Assembly (NCBI GenBank): GCA_002280485.1 | Contig: NCED01000015.1 | Coordinates: forward strand, 1 to 43,755 | Source of the DNA: Caulobacterales bacterium 32-69-10 | GTDB lineage: Bacteria > Pseudomonadota > Alphaproteobacteria > Caulobacterales > Caulobacteraceae | Length of the DNA: 43,755 nt | Reading direction: 5' to 3' | In this document: piece by piece, positions 1 through 8,976 of the stretch | Position numbering within the stretch: position 1 is the stretch's first letter | Layout of the letters: each line of letters opens with the position of its first letter | Made by a program: the position numbers and the translations under genes | Notes under the pieces: generated by a model | The model's database searches: none | The model's input: only the letters and a program-made list of their open reading frames with translations | What the model was told of the DNA's origin: nothing

Positions 1-2228
1 ACGGCGAGCGCGGTCCGCGCCCCGCCGGCGAAGCCGGCTACGGCCGCGGCCCCCGCACCGAAGGCGCCGGCGGCGATACGGTCCGCTATTCGGCCCTCTC
101 GCCCCGTCCCGCCGCCCGTCCCGCCCTCGGCGGCGCCCGTCCGGGCGGCCCGGGTATGCGCGGCGCCGCGGCGGCGCCCTCGGCGCCAGAGATCACCAAG
201 ACCACCCGTTCGGCCCCGCCCCGCGCCGGCGAACGCCGTCCCGGCGGCGCTGACGAGGACGATCGCGGCCGCAAGGGCGGCGCGCTCGGCAAGGCCGTCT
301 CGCGCACCAAGGGCCAGCCCCAGCGCCGCGAAGGCCGCCTGACCATCCAGGCCGTCGGCGGCGACGAGGATTCCGCCGAGCGGATGCGCTCGCTGGCTTC
401 GGTTCGCCGGGCCCGTGAACGTGAACGCGAGAAGCGTCTGGGCGGCGGCGCCGCCGGCGACGCCCGCGTCACCCGCGAAGTGGTCATTCCGGACGCCATC
501 ACCGTCCAGGACCTGGCCCAGCGCATGGCCACCCGCGCCGTCGACATCATCAAGTTCATGATGCGTCAGGGCGCGATGCTGACCATCAACGACATCCTCG
601 ACGCCGACACCGCCGAGCTGATCGCCACCGACTTCGGCCACACGGTCAAGCGCGTGTCGGAAAGCGACGTGGAAGAAGGCTTCCTGGCCGCCGCCGACGT
701 GAACGAGGACACCGTGCCTCGTCCGCCCGTCGTGGCGGTCATGGGTCACGTCGACCACGGCAAGACCAGCCTGCTGGACGCGCTGCGGACCACGGACGTG
801 GCCGGCGGCGAGCACGGCGGCATCACCCAGCACATCGGCGCCTATCAGGTGCAGCTGGAGAGCGGCGCCAAGGTCACCTTCCTCGACACCCCGGGTCACG
901 CCGCCTTCTCGGCGATGCGGGCCCGCGGCGCCAACGTCACCGACATCGTGGTGCTGGTGGTCGCGGCCGACGACGGGGTCATGCCCCAGACGATCGAGGC
1001 CATCCAGCACGCCAAGGCGGCCGGCGCCCCGATCATCGTGGCCATCAACAAGATGGACAAGCCCGAGGCCAATTCGCAGCGGGTCATCCAGGAGCTGCTG
1101 CAGCACGAGATCGTGGTCGAGTCCCTCGGGGGCGAGACCCAGGCGATCGAGGTCTCCGCCACCAAGCGGATGGGCCTCGACAACCTGATCGAAGCCATCC
1201 TGCTGCAGGCCGAGGTCATGGACCTGCGCGCCAACCCCGAGCGTTCGGGCGAAGGCGTGGTCATCGAGGCCAAGCTCGACAAGGGCCGCGGCCCCGTCGG
1301 CACCGTGCTGGTCAAGCGCGGCACCCTGCGCCGCGGCGACATCGTCGTGGCCGGCTCCACCTGGGGCCGCGTCCGCGCCCTGGTCAACGAGCGCAACGAG
1401 CAGGTGCTCGAAGCCGGTCCTTCGGTGCCGGTCGAGATCCTCGGCATGGACTCCACCCCCGACCCGGGCGAAGCCCTGGCCGTGGTGGAGAACGAGGCCC
1501 GCGCCCGCGAGATCACCGAGTACCGCACCCGGGTGAAGCGCGAGAGCTCCAGCAAGGCCCCGTCGGGCGCCTCGCTGGCCGACATGATGGCCAAGCTGCA
1601 GGCCAAGACGGTCCGCGAACTGCCGCTGGTCATCAAGGCCGACGTGCAGGGTTCGGCCGAGGCCATCGTCGGCTCGCTCGACAAGATCGCCACCGACGAG
1701 GTCCGCGCGCGGATCATCCTGTCGGGCGCCGGCGCGATCACAGAGAGCGACGTGCTTCTGGCCAAGGGCTCGAACTCGCCGATCCTCGGCTTCAACGTCC
1801 GCGCGTCGAAACAGGCCCGCGACCTGGCCGAGCGTGAGAACGTCGAGATCCGCTACTACTCGATCATCTACGACCTGCTGGACGACATCAAAGGCGTGCT
1901 CTCGGGCATGCTGTCCCCGCTCCAGCGCGAAACCTTCCTCGGCAACGCCGAGGTGCTGCAGGTGTTCGACATCACCAAGGTCGGCAAGGTCGCCGGCTGC
2001 CGTGTCACCGAAGGCACCGTCCGCAAGGGCGCCAAGGTCCGTATCGTCCGCGAGAACGTGGTCGTGCTCGAACTCGGCACCCTGCAGACGCTCAAGCGCT
2101 TCAAGGACGAGGTCAACGAGGTGCCGTCGGGCCAGGAGTGCGGCATGATGTTCCAAGGCTTCCAGGACATCCGCCAAGGCGACACCATCGAGTGCTTCAG
2201 CGTCGAGATGGTGGCGCGGTCACTCTAA
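1..2228 (+). CDS. infB: Translation initiation factor IF-2 (5' end outside the window)
   Basis: IF-2 is the GTPase that brings initiator fMet-tRNA to the 30S subunit and promotes subunit joining. The reading frame is open from base 3 with no stop, so the true start lies upstream; about 741 codons are visible. The first ~120 codons are a low-complexity Arg/Gly/Pro-rich linker typical of the long alphaproteobacterial IF-2 N-terminus. The G domain follows, with G1 [10 protein letters not shown] (near base 741), G3 [15 protein letters not shown] and G4 NKMD, then the C-terminal domains ending in SVEMVARSL. The ATG at 156 is internal and should not be taken as the start. infB heads the infB-rbfA-truB-rpsO-pnp block on this strand. 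The identification is secure. Confidence 0.97.
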   Translation, partial: GERGPRPAGEAGYGRGPRTEGAGGDTVRYSALSPRPAARPALGGARPGGPGMRGAAAAPSAPEITKTTRSAPPRAGERRPGGADEDDRGRKGGALGKAVSRTKGQPQRREGRLTIQAVGGDEDSAERMRSLASVRRAREREREKRLGGGAAGDARVTREVVIPDAITVQDLAQRMATRAVDIIKFMMRQGAMLTINDILDADTAELIATDFGHTVKRVSESDVEEGFLAAADVNEDTVPRPPVVAVMGHVDHGKTSLLDALRTTDVAGGEHGGITQHIGAYQVQLESGAKVTFLDTPGHAAFSAMRARGANVTDIVVLVVAADDGVMPQTIEAIQHAKAAGAPIIVAINKMDKPEANSQRVIQELLQHEIVVESLGGETQAIEVSATKRMGLDNLIEAILLQAEVMDLRANPERSGEGVVIEAKLDKGRGPVGTVLVKRGTLRRGDIVVAGSTWGRVRALVNERNEQVLEAGPSVPVEILGMDSTPDPGEALAVVENEARAREITEYRTRVKRESSSKAPSGASLADMMAKLQAKTVRELPLVIKADVQGSAEAIVGSLDKIATDEVRARIILSGAGAITESDVLLAKGSNSPILGFNVRASKQARDLAERENVEIRYYSIIYDLLDDIKGVLSGMLSPLQRETFLGNAEVLQVFDITKVGKVAGCRVTEGTVRKGAKVRIVRENVVVLELGTLQTLKRFKDEVNEVPSGQECGMMFQGFQDIRQGDTIECFSVEMVARSL

Positions 2229-2232
2229 AATA

Positions 2233-2343
2233 CGTCATCCTCGGCCAAGGAGCCGCAGGCGACGCCGAGCCGAGGACCCAGCAGCTTCAAGCGATCCGCT
2301 GCTGGGTCCTCGGGTCTCCGCTACGCTGCGCCCGAGGATGACG
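2233..2343. repeat. Nested palindromic element after infB
   Basis: Outer arms CGTCATCCTCGG (2233-2244) and CCGAGGATGACG (2332-2343) are perfect inverted repeats. Inner arms CCGAGGACCCAGCAG (2270-2284) and its complement (2299-2313) form a 15-bp perfect stem with a 14-nt loop. The element begins 4 nt after the infB stop codon. Its TCATCC...GGACCCAG layout resembles the 89-bp palindromes at 4770, 7322, 7747 and 26517. A role in transcription termination or mRNA 3'-end protection is inferred only. Confidence 0.75.
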
Positions 2344-2379
2344 AACTTGGCGCTGGTGCTGTGGAATAGGCTGTCCCCC

Positions 2380-2895
2380 ATGAAGCGCTTCCTCGCCCTG
2401 ACCCTCGCCGCCCTGCTGCTTTCGGGCTGCGCCACCGTGGGGCGGGTCGATGCGGGCGCGGACATCCACGCCGTCCTGGTGTCGATCCGCGACGGCGACC
2501 GGGCGACCTTCGAGGCCCATGTCGATCGCGAGGCGCTGAAGACCCAGCTGCGCGCCCGGGTGATCAGCGAGGTGGCGTCCGGAAGCCCTAATGGCGTCGC
2601 CAGCATCCCCGGCCTGGGCGCCTTCGCCGCCGGTCCCCTGGTCGATCTGGCGGTCGACGCCTTCCTGCGGCCGGAGGTGTTCCGCGCCGTGGCCGAGCTG
2701 CGCGGCTATTCGGTCGACCGGCCCATCCCCGGCGCCTTCGCCATCGCCCAGGCCGTGCGCCCGCTCGGCGACGGGACCGCCTGCGTGTTCACCAAGAAGG
2801 ACGGCCCATGCGTGCTGGTGTTCCGCAACGATGCGGGGACCTGGCGGCTGATCGGCTTCGAGGGCGACCTCTCCATGCTGAGGCCGCGCCGCTAG
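2380..2895 (+). CDS. Small lipoprotein, DUF2939-like
   Basis: This is a predicted lipoprotein of 171 residues. The ATG at 2380 is preferred over the in-frame ATG at 2338 because it directly starts a lipoprotein signal peptide, MKRFLALTLAALLLSGC, with a lipobox LLSGC whose Cys17 would be lipidated. The earlier ATG lies in the palindrome next to it. The mature part starts with a short helical stretch (DIHAVLVSIRDGDRATFEAHVD) that resembles DUF2939 proteins, in which a charged segment is followed by a hydrophobic region and a C-terminal beta sheet. It sits between infB and rbfA but has no obvious link to translation. The molecular function is unknown; the family assignment is tentative. Confidence 0.8.
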   Translation: MKRFLALTLAALLLSGCATVGRVDAGADIHAVLVSIRDGDRATFEAHVDREALKTQLRARVISEVASGSPNGVASIPGLGAFAAGPLVDLAVDAFLRPEVFRAVAELRGYSVDRPIPGAFAIAQAVRPLGDGTACVFTKKDGPCVLVFRNDAGTWRLIGFEGDLSMLRPRR

Positions 2896-2984
2896 ACAGC
2901 GGAACGTCAGGCGCGTAGAGACCGCGCCTCATTTTTGAGCCTCCTTCGGCGTCCGATCCGCCGGCGAGGCCGGAGTTCAAGATC

Positions 2985-3527
2985 ATGAAACGCCCCAAGG
3001 TCCGCAAGCCGGGCACGCTTCGCCCCAACCAGATCTCCGGCGCCAGCCAGCGCCAATTGCGCGCCGGCGAACTGGTCCGTCACGCCCTGGTCGAGGTGAT
3101 GCGCGAGCACGAGATCCAGGACCCGGCGCTGGCCGGCATCTCGGTCACCCTCACCGAGGTGCGCCTGAGCCCCGACCTGCGCCACGCCCTGTGCTTCGTC
3201 GAGCCGCTCGGGGCCGGCGTCGTCGGCGTCGAGGGCAATGTCGCCACCGGCCATGGGCAGGACGTGGTCGACGCCCTGAACCGCGCGGCCAAGTTCCTGC
3301 GCGGACACCTGGGCCGGATGGTCGACCTGAAGTTCACCCCCGACCTGAAGTTCCTGCACGACGAGAGCTTCGCGGAGGCGGCGCGGATGAGCCGCCTGTT
3401 CGCCAGCCCCGAGGTGCGCCGCGACCTCAGCGCATCCGACACCCCGGCCTCGGTCGAGGGGCAGCGCCGGACCGAGGCGCCGGGCGCCGGGCGGCTTTCC
3501 GACCTCCCGTCCGAAGACGACCAGTAG
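2985..3527 (+). CDS. rbfA: 30S ribosome-binding factor RbfA
   Basis: RbfA binds the immature 30S subunit near helix 1 of 16S rRNA and helps late maturation. The protein is 180 residues. The single KH-like domain spans roughly residues 20-125, with the family motifs QLRAGELVRHALVEVM, VTLTEVRLSPDLRHALCFV and LKFTPDLKFLHD. A disordered tail of about 50 residues follows, longer than in the E. coli protein and common in Alphaproteobacteria. A GGAG sequence lies 9 nt before the ATG. The stop codon is followed immediately by the truB ATG with no intervening base, so translation is very likely coupled. Confident assignment. Confidence 0.96.
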   Translation: MKRPKVRKPGTLRPNQISGASQRQLRAGELVRHALVEVMREHEIQDPALAGISVTLTEVRLSPDLRHALCFVEPLGAGVVGVEGNVATGHGQDVVDALNRAAKFLRGHLGRMVDLKFTPDLKFLHDESFAEAARMSRLFASPEVRRDLSASDTPASVEGQRRTEAPGAGRLSDLPSEDDQ

Positions 3528-4508
3528 ATGGGCCGCCGCAAGAAGGGCGACCCGGTCAGCGGCTGGATCAGCCTCGACAAGCCTCTCGACATGACCTCGA
3601 CCGACGCGGTCTCCAAGGTGCGTCGGCTGTTCAACGCCCAGAAGGGCGGCCATGCCGGCACCCTGGACCCCCTGGCCACCGGCGTGCTGCCGATCGCGCT
3701 GGGCGAGGCGACCAAGACCGTCCCGTTCCTGATGGAGGCGGGCAAGGGCTATCGCTTCACCATCGCCTGGGGGACGACCACGGCCACCTTCGACCGCGAG
3801 GGCGAGGTGACCCAGACCTCCGACGTGCGGCCGAGCCGGGAGGCCGTCGAGGCCGCCCTGCCCGCCTTCGTCGGCGAGATCATGCAGGTCCCGCCGGCCT
3901 ATTCGGCCATCAAGGTCGACGGCCAGCGCTCCTACGACCTGGCCCGGGCGGGCGAGGCGGTGGAGCTGGCGGCCCGGCCGGTGATCATCCGCTCGGCCGT
4001 GGTGGTCGAGGCCGAGGGCCCCGACCACGTGACCATCGAAGTCGCCTGCGGCAAGGGCACCTATATCCGCGCCATCGCCCGTGACCTGGGGGCCATGCTC
4101 GGCGCCTGCGCCCACGTCCACGACCTGCGCCGCACCCACGTCGGGGCCTTCACCGAGGCCCAGGCGATAAGCCTGGATAAATTGGCCGATCTGGTGCATA
4201 GGGGCGCGGGCTCGGAGGCCCTGCTTCCGGTCGAGACCGCGCTGGACGACATCCCGGCGCTGGCCGTGACCAACGAAGACGCCTCCAAGCTCAAACAGGG
4301 ACGACCCATCCTTCTCGTTCCTCGACAGGTCGAAATGCTTCGACCGCGCCTTGTCCCCCGCATCATCGCAGGCCAGGACGCGAGCAGAACCGTTTCAGCG
4401 ACCCTCGAGGGGCGGATCGTGGCGCTCTGCGAAATGCGTGCGGGTCGGCTCAACCCCACCCGCGTTTTCCACCTTGATTTGGAGACCCCCGATGTCGGTT
4501 ACGACTGA
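3528..4508 (+). CDS. truB: tRNA pseudouridine(55) synthase TruB
   Basis: TruB converts U55 in the T-loop of tRNAs to pseudouridine. The protein has 326 residues. The catalytic motif [13 protein letters not shown] carries the nucleophile Asp47. Further family motifs are [37 protein letters not shown] and [15 protein letters not shown]. The C-terminal part (from about residue 220) is a PUA-like RNA-binding region. The gene abuts rbfA without a gap and overlaps rpsO by 17 bases, a tight translational arrangement. Confident assignment. Confidence 0.96.
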   Translation: MGRRKKGDPVSGWISLDKPLDMTSTDAVSKVRRLFNAQKGGHAGTLDPLATGVLPIALGEATKTVPFLMEAGKGYRFTIAWGTTTATFDREGEVTQTSDVRPSREAVEAALPAFVGEIMQVPPAYSAIKVDGQRSYDLARAGEAVELAARPVIIRSAVVVEAEGPDHVTIEVACGKGTYIRAIARDLGAMLGACAHVHDLRRTHVGAFTEAQAISLDKLADLVHRGAGSEALLPVETALDDIPALAVTNEDASKLKQGRPILLVPRQVEMLRPRLVPRIIAGQDASRTVSATLEGRIVALCEMRAGRLNPTRVFHLDLETPDVGYD

Positions 4509-4761
4509 ACGCAAAGCTGAACTTATCCATACCCACGCCCGGACCGAGGGCGACACGGGTTCTGCCGAAGTGCAGGTCGCGATCCTGTCCGAACGGATCG
4601 CCAACCTCACTGAGCACTTCAAGACCCATAAGAAGGACAACCACTCGCGTCGTGGCCTTCTGAAGATGGTGTCCCAGCGCCGCCGGCTGCTGGACCACCT
4701 GAAGAGCTCCGACGACGGCCGCTATCGCGCCCTCATCGAAACCCTGGGCCTGCGCCGCTAA
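4492..4761 (+). CDS. rpsO: 30S ribosomal protein S15
   Basis: S15 is a primary binder of 16S rRNA (helices 20-22) in the central domain of the small subunit. The protein is 89 residues, the usual size, starting [12 protein letters not shown] and carrying the signature [15 protein letters not shown] and [20 protein letters not shown]. The start at 4492 lies inside the end of truB and is preceded by GGAG with a 6-nt spacing; the same frame is open further upstream but that part is not S15. The rpsO-pnp order is the classical one. An 89-bp palindrome begins 8 nt after the stop codon. Confidence 0.97.
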   Translation: MSVTTERKAELIHTHARTEGDTGSAEVQVAILSERIANLTEHFKTHKKDNHSRRGLLKMVSQRRRLLDHLKSSDDGRYRALIETLGLRR

Positions 4762-4769
4762 GTTTTCTA

Positions 4770-4858
4770 CCGCTCATCCCCGCGGAAGCGGGGACCCAGT
4801 TCTTTGCAGGACACGCGACCGCCAAAACCTGGGTCCCCGCTTCCGCGGGGATGAGCGG
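4770..4858. repeat. 89-bp palindromic repeat, copy A
   Basis: Two perfect 30-base arms (4770-4799 and 4829-4858) are inverted around a 29-base centre. Each arm contains CCCCGCGGAAGCGGGG, itself a 6-bp hairpin with a GGAA loop, so the element can fold either as one long stem or as two small hairpins. Copies B (7322), C (7747) and D (26517) have the same length and orientation as judged by the centre (TCTTTGG/TCTTTGC). This copy starts 8 nt after the rpsO stop. Confidence 0.9.
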
Positions 4859-5100
4859 AGTAAAAAGTACCAGTGTCGGGTCTTAGCGGGCCGCACGACA
4901 CGCTGTTGAGACAGGTCCGCCATTACGCGAGGGTCACAACCGATCCTCAAGCCACCCCGGCGGATGACCCGCCGGGCCATATGGAGAGGATGACCGCCGC
5001 CCCCGGCCCAAAGCCTGTCACAGGCCAAGCCGCAAAGGGTCGCCGCCCTTCTGTCCACCCCCGCGCGCAATGGGGCCGTGGGACGAGAGAAAGAACCCAA
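4859..5100 (+). promoter_or_regulatory. pnp leader with hairpin
   Basis: This 242-base stretch between palindrome A and the pnp ATG has no recognisable gene, although the pnp frame stays open from 4873. A perfect 8-bp hairpin CCCGGCGG/CCGCCGGG (4956-4976) with loop ATGAC lies 124 nt before the ATG. In enterobacteria the pnp leader forms a stem cut by RNase III for autoregulation; a similar role here is only a possibility. A purine-rich GAGAGAAAG precedes the start codon. Confidence 0.35.
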
Positions 5101-7254
5101 ATGTTCGACATCAAAAGAAAAACCATCGAGTGGGCCGGCCGCACGCTGACCCTGGAGACCGGCCGTATCGCCCGTCAGGCTGACGGCGCCGTGCTCTGCA
5201 CCTACGGCGACACCACCGTGCTGGCGACCGTCGTCGCCGCCAAGAGCCCGAAGCCCGGCATCGACTTCTTCCCCCTGACCGTGAACTACCAGGAGAAGAC
5301 CTTCGCCGCCGGCAAGATTCCCGGCGGCTACTTCAAGCGCGAAGGCCGTCCGACCGAGAAGGAGACCCTGGTCTCCCGCCTGATCGACCGTCCGATCCGC
5401 CCCCTGTTCGTCAAGGGCTTCAAGCACGAGACCCAGGTGGTCGTCACCGTGCTGAGCCATGACCTCGAGAACGATCCCGACATCGTCGCCATGGTGGCGG
5501 CCTCCGCGGCCCTGACCCTTTCGGGCGTGCCGTTCATGGGCCCGATCGCCGCCGCGCGCGTCGGCTACATCAATGGCGAATACGTCCTCAACCCGACCCT
5601 GGACCAGATCGGCGCCGCCAACGGCAACCAGATGGACCTGGTCGTCGCCGGCACCCACGACGCGGTGATGATGGTCGAGTCCGAAATCCAGGAGCTCTCG
5701 GAAGAGATCGTCCTCGGCGGCGTGACCTTCGCCCACAAGGGCCTGCAGCCGGTGATCGAAGCGATCATCGAACTGGCCGAGCACGCGGCCAAGGAGCCCT
5801 GGGACTTCAAGGCCGACGAGGACAAGTCGATCCTCGGCGCGATCAACGACCTGGTGGGCGACGCCATCCGCGGCGCCTACAGCCTGGTCCACAAGACCGA
5901 GCGTCACGCCGGCGTCGGCGCGGCCAAGCAGGCCGCCGCCGAGAAGCTGGTCAAGTCGGACAACAATCCGGAAGGCCACGACTCGACCAAGTTCGGCGCC
6001 GCCTTCAAGGAAGCCGAGGCCCACGTCCTGCGCCGCGACATCATCGAGCATGGCCGCCGGGTCGACGGCCGTCCCGTCGACAAGGTCCGCGCCATCGTCT
6101 CGGAAGTCGGCGTCCTGCCGCGCACCCACGGCTCGGCCCTGTTCACCCGCGGCGAGACCCAGGCCCTGGTGGTCGCCACCCTAGGCACCGGTGACGACGA
6201 GCAGTGGATCGACGCGCTTGAAGGCACCTACAAGGAGCGCTTCCTGCTGCACTACAACTTCCCTCCCTACTCGGTCGGCGAGACCGGTCGGATGGGCTCG
6301 CCGGGCCGCCGCGAGATCGGCCACGGCAAGCTGGCGTGGCGGGCGATGCGCCCGGTGCTGCCGACCGTCGAGGAGTTCCCCTACACCCTGCGTCTGGTGT
6401 CGGAGATCACCGAGTCCAACGGTTCGTCCTCCATGGCCACCGTCTGCGGCGCCTCCCTGGCGCTGATGGACGCGGGCGTGCCCCTGAAGCGCCCCGTCTC
6501 GGGCGTCGCCATGGGCCTGATCCTGGAGCCGGATGGCCAGTTCGCCATCCTGACCGACATCCTGGGCGACGAGGATCACCTCGGCGACATGGACTTCAAG
6601 GTCGCCGGCACTTCGGAAGGCATCACCTCCCTGCAGATGGACATCAAGATCCCCGGCATCACCGAGGCGATCATGAAGCAGGCGCTCACCCAGGCTAAGG
6701 CCGGGCGTCTGCACATCCTGGAAGAGATGAACAAGGCCCTGTCCGGCGCCCGCGAGGAGCTGGGCGAGCACGCCCCGAAGATCGAGACGATCAAGATCCC
6801 GACCGACAAGATCCGGGAAGTGATCGGCTCGGGCGGCAAGGTGATCCGCGAGATCGTCGAGAAGACCGGCGCGAAGGTCGACATCGGCGACGACGGCACC
6901 ATCAAGATCGCCGCCTCCGAGCAGTCCAAGATCGACGCGGCCCGCGACTGGATCAAGTCGATCGCCTCGGAGCCCGAGGTCGGCGCGATCTACAACGGCA
7001 AGGTCGTGAAGGTCGTCGACTTCGGCGCCTTCGTGAACTTCTTCGGCGCCAAGGACGGCCTGGTCCACATCAGCCAGATCTCCAAGGACAAGGTGGCCAA
7101 GGTCTCCGACGTCCTGTCGGAAGGCCAGGCGGTGAAGGTCAAGCTCGTCGGCTTCGACGATCGCGGCAAGACCAAGCTGTCGATGAAGCTGGTCGACCAG
7201 GAGACGGGCGAAGACCTGTCCAAGAAGGAAGGCGCCGAGCCCGTCGACGCGTAA
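5101..7254 (+). CDS. pnp: Polyribonucleotide nucleotidyltransferase (PNPase)
   Basis: PNPase degrades RNA 3' to 5' by phosphorolysis and is a core part of the degradosome. The protein is 717 residues starting [16 protein letters not shown]; this ATG follows GAGAGAAAG, while the in-frame ATG at 4873 would add 76 residues unlike the family. Two RNase PH-like domains flank a helical domain; recognisable motifs are [32 protein letters not shown], and in the second core [15 protein letters not shown] and [16 protein letters not shown] domain (about 566-615, [15 protein letters not shown]) and an S1 domain (about 626-697, [17 protein letters not shown]) complete the usual architecture. The gene is followed by a clear intrinsic terminator. 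Confident assignment. Confidence 0.97.
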   Translation: MFDIKRKTIEWAGRTLTLETGRIARQADGAVLCTYGDTTVLATVVAAKSPKPGIDFFPLTVNYQEKTFAAGKIPGGYFKREGRPTEKETLVSRLIDRPIRPLFVKGFKHETQVVVTVLSHDLENDPDIVAMVAASAALTLSGVPFMGPIAAARVGYINGEYVLNPTLDQIGAANGNQMDLVVAGTHDAVMMVESEIQELSEEIVLGGVTFAHKGLQPVIEAIIELAEHAAKEPWDFKADEDKSILGAINDLVGDAIRGAYSLVHKTERHAGVGAAKQAAAEKLVKSDNNPEGHDSTKFGAAFKEAEAHVLRRDIIEHGRRVDGRPVDKVRAIVSEVGVLPRTHGSALFTRGETQALVVATLGTGDDEQWIDALEGTYKERFLLHYNFPPYSVGETGRMGSPGRREIGHGKLAWRAMRPVLPTVEEFPYTLRLVSEITESNGSSSMATVCGASLALMDAGVPLKRPVSGVAMGLILEPDGQFAILTDILGDEDHLGDMDFKVAGTSEGITSLQMDIKIPGITEAIMKQALTQAKAGRLHILEEMNKALSGAREELGEHAPKIETIKIPTDKIREVIGSGGKVIREIVEKTGAKVDIGDDGTIKIAASEQSKIDAARDWIKSIASEPEVGAIYNGKVVKVVDFGAFVNFFGAKDGLVHISQISKDKVAKVSDVLSEGQAVKVKLVGFDDRGKTKLSMKLVDQETGEDLSKKEGAEPVDA

Positions 7255-7283
7255 GCGTCCGGTCTTAGCGGTCTGAAATGGAG

Positions 7284-7316
7284 CGGGCGGGTCCGAAAGG
7301 TCCCGCCCGTTTTCTT
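7284..7316 (+). terminator. Rho-independent terminator of pnp
   Basis: CGGGCGGG (7284-7291) pairs with CCCGCCCG (7302-7309) around a short GAAA-centred loop and is followed by TTTTCTT. It lies 29 nt after the pnp stop codon and just before palindrome copy B. Confidence 0.8.
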
Positions 7317-7321
7317 ATCCG

Positions 7322-7410
7322 CCGCTCATCCCCGCGGAAGCGGGGACCCAGATCTTTGGCCGGGAGCGCGACGGCTCGAACTGGCTCCCCGCTTCCACGG
7401 GGATGAGCGG
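7322..7410. repeat. 89-bp palindromic repeat, copy B
   Basis: Same element as copy A, with an intact left arm (7322-7351) and a right arm (7381-7410) carrying two substitutions. The 29-base centre differs from copy C at only two positions, while A and D are more diverged, so B and C look like the closest pair. It ends 1 nt from the stop codon of the GIY-YIG gene. Confidence 0.9.
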
Positions 7411-7411
7411 A

Positions 7412-7708
7412 TTAAAGGATCAGGGGTGGCAGGGTCTCGAACAGGTCCAGCCACTCGGGATTGGACGTCTCGATCAGCTCGAGCTTCCAGACCCTGTTCC
7501 ATTTCTTGATGCGGCGCTCGCGCCGGAACGCCGCGTCGCGGGTCTCGTGGGCCTCGTACCAAACCAGCCGCGACACCCCATACTTGGCGGTGAAGCCCGG
7601 CCGCAGCTTCTCCTTGTGTTCCCAGATTCGGCGACCGATCTCGTCGGTCGAGCCGGCGTAGAGCGTGCCGTTCTTCGAACTGGCGACGATGTAGACGAAG
7701 AAGGCCAT
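7412..7708 (-). CDS. Small GIY-YIG nuclease family protein
   Basis: A single-domain GIY-YIG protein of 98 residues, of the short YhbQ/UPF0213-like kind often mislabelled as an excinuclease UvrC fragment. The core motif reads VYIVASSKNGTLYAGST (residues 5-21), followed by conserved Arg26, RRIWEHK with His31, and the catalytic Glu64 in FRRERRIKKWNR. The C-terminus ends NPEWLDLFETL, also typical. No DNA-binding domain is attached. The gene is flanked by two nearly identical copies of an 89-bp palindrome (B at its 3' end, C 38 nt before its start), which invites a comparison with the REP/RAYT arrangement, although the nuclease family is different. Its real substrate is not known. Confidence 0.9.
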   Translation of the reverse strand: MAFFVYIVASSKNGTLYAGSTDEIGRRIWEHKEKLRPGFTAKYGVSRLVWYEAHETRDAAFRRERRIKKWNRVWKLELIETSNPEWLDLFETLPPLIL

Positions 7709-7746
7709 CAGCTGGTCGGGGTGGTGAAGAGCCCACGATAAACTAA

Positions 7747-7835
7747 CCGCTCATCCCCGCGGAAGCGGGGACCCAGATCTTTGGCCGGGAGTGCGACGGT
7801 TCGAACTGGGTCCCCGCTTCCGCGGGGATGAGCGG
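7747..7835. repeat. 89-bp palindromic repeat, copy C
   Basis: Perfect 30-base inverted arms (7747-7776 and 7806-7835), same orientation as A, B and D. It lies 38 nt upstream of the GIY-YIG start codon. B and C together bracket that gene in a 514-bp unit (7322-7835). Confidence 0.9.
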
Positions 7836-7920
7836 AGGTTAGGTGGCGCCCGCGGCGCATAGCGGGCGGTGCGCGTCCGCCAAGTTGACTCTCCCCACGA
7901 ACCGCCGCGCGATTTGCGTT

Positions 7921-8591
7921 ATGTCACCCGCCGATCCCCGCCCCGCCAACCCACCTCCCGCCGCCCGCGACGCCTCGGTCCGCGCGCTGACGGAGCGGCA
8001 GATGGCGATGCTGGAGCGGCTGGCCGAGATCGGGATGGAGATCGCGGAAGACGCCGGACGCATGTCGCGCAGCCAGGCGGAGGGCGTGGCCCAGGCCGCC
8101 GATCCGGGGCTGACCTATTCGCGGGCCGCTCGCGCCGTGCGCCTGACCATCGCCCTGCAGCAGCGGCTGACCGAGGGCGCCATCGCCGCGTCGAACGGGT
8201 GGCTGAGGCCGAGCGTGAAGACGCGGACGAGGCCGAAGACCTGTCGTCCTGCGCCTGGGAGCGACTGACGGAGACGGACGACGACGACCTGCTGGATTTG
8301 CCCATCGAAGAGGTGGTGACCCGGATATGCCGGGACTTGGGCCTGTCGCCGGCCTGGGCCGTCGCTTTCGCAGCGCAGGACCGGGCGGGGCTCGACCGGG
8401 CGGCCGCTCCCCCTTCAGGACCCCCGCCTTCGGAACCGCCCTCGGCGCCTCCGCACGGCGCTGCGGCCGGAATGGACCAGCGCCGATCCGGATCCAGGTC
8501 CGGACAGTCCGGGGCCGGTCGCGGCGGTTCGAACCCGAGCCCACGCTCCGCCTTCGCGAGCATGACCGGATCGATTAGAAATCCGGCATGA
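7921..8591 (+). pseudogene. Hypothetical protein interrupted by a frameshift
   Basis: Two adjacent frames look like parts of one protein. Frame 1 from ATG 7921 encodes MSPADPRPANPPPAARDASV, a helix RQMAMLERLAEIGMEIAED and SRAARAVRLTIALQQRLTEG, then turns into Arg/Pro-rich nonsense. From about 8190 frame 3 takes over with VERVAEAEREDADEAED, WERLTETDDDDLLDLPIEE and VVTRICRDLGLSPAWA, acidic and helical as expected for a continuation. One lost base near 8190 would explain this. I do not recognise a named family; the layout (helical N-terminus, Arg-rich conserved patch, acidic helix, ICRDLGL) recalls uncharacterised Caulobacterales proteins. The gene may be truly broken or the base may be a sequence error. 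The last ~65 codons are Pro/Ser/Gly-rich. Confidence 0.45.
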
Positions 8592-8866
8592 AGCTCCTCA
8601 TCCAGATCGACCTGTCCTCCGCCGACCTCGACCGGTTCGAGGCCTATGAGCGGGCGGTGCTGGCCCTGCTGTCCGACCACGGCGGGGTCCTGGAGCTGCG
8701 GGTGCGGGGGACCGACGAGGCGACAGAGACCCACGTCATCGCCTTCGCGTCCGAGGCCGGCTTCGACGACTTCGTCCACGATCCCCGCCGGATCGCGCTC
8801 GCCCAGGCCTGGGTGGACTGCGGCGCGAAGGCCCAGCGGTGGCGGGTTGAGGACGTTGCGGAGTGA
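8588..8866 (+). CDS. Small hypothetical protein, DUF1330/ABM-like fold
   Basis: A 92-residue ORF beginning MKLLIQIDLSSADLDRFEAY. The alternation of a first strand, a helix with FEAYERAVLALL, a strand LELRVRG, a strand THVIAFAS and a helix FDDFVHDPRR fits the dimeric alpha-beta barrel seen in DUF1330 and antibiotic-biosynthesis monooxygenase-like proteins. Function is unknown. It overlaps the end of the preceding frameshifted gene by 4 bases, suggesting translational coupling, and its ATG lacks a strong ribosome-binding site of its own. The reading frame and codon composition look coding. Confidence 0.65.
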   Translation: MKLLIQIDLSSADLDRFEAYERAVLALLSDHGGVLELRVRGTDEATETHVIAFASEAGFDDFVHDPRRIALAQAWVDCGAKAQRWRVEDVAE

Positions 8867-8907
8867 GATCGATCCTACTGCTGTTCAGATAAAAAGCGGC
8901 CGCTGCG

Positions 8908-8935
8908 TTGACAGCCTCGCCCGGCGGCTTACAAC
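8908..8935 (+). promoter_or_regulatory. Putative sigma-70 promoter of the sdh operon
   Basis: TTGACA (8908-8913) is followed after 16 nt by TACAAC (8930-8935), within GCTTACAAC, which resembles the Caulobacter housekeeping -10 element. It lies about 40 nt before the sdhC start codon. Confidence 0.5.
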
Positions 8936-8976
8936 CGCGGCACGCGGACGGGGAACAGCCGCAAGGGAGCAGCCGC

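Noticed and set aside
4774..6129. Long minus-strand ORF opposite pnp (451 codons)
   Set aside because: It is a mirror of the pnp reading frame in GC-rich DNA; the protein is rich in Gly, Asp, His, Arg and shows no family motif.
7322..7835. The repeated 30-base arms as a CRISPR array
   Set aside because: Only two copies here, each an inverted pair around a fixed 29-base centre, with a gene between; no spacer-repeat periodicity and no cas gene.
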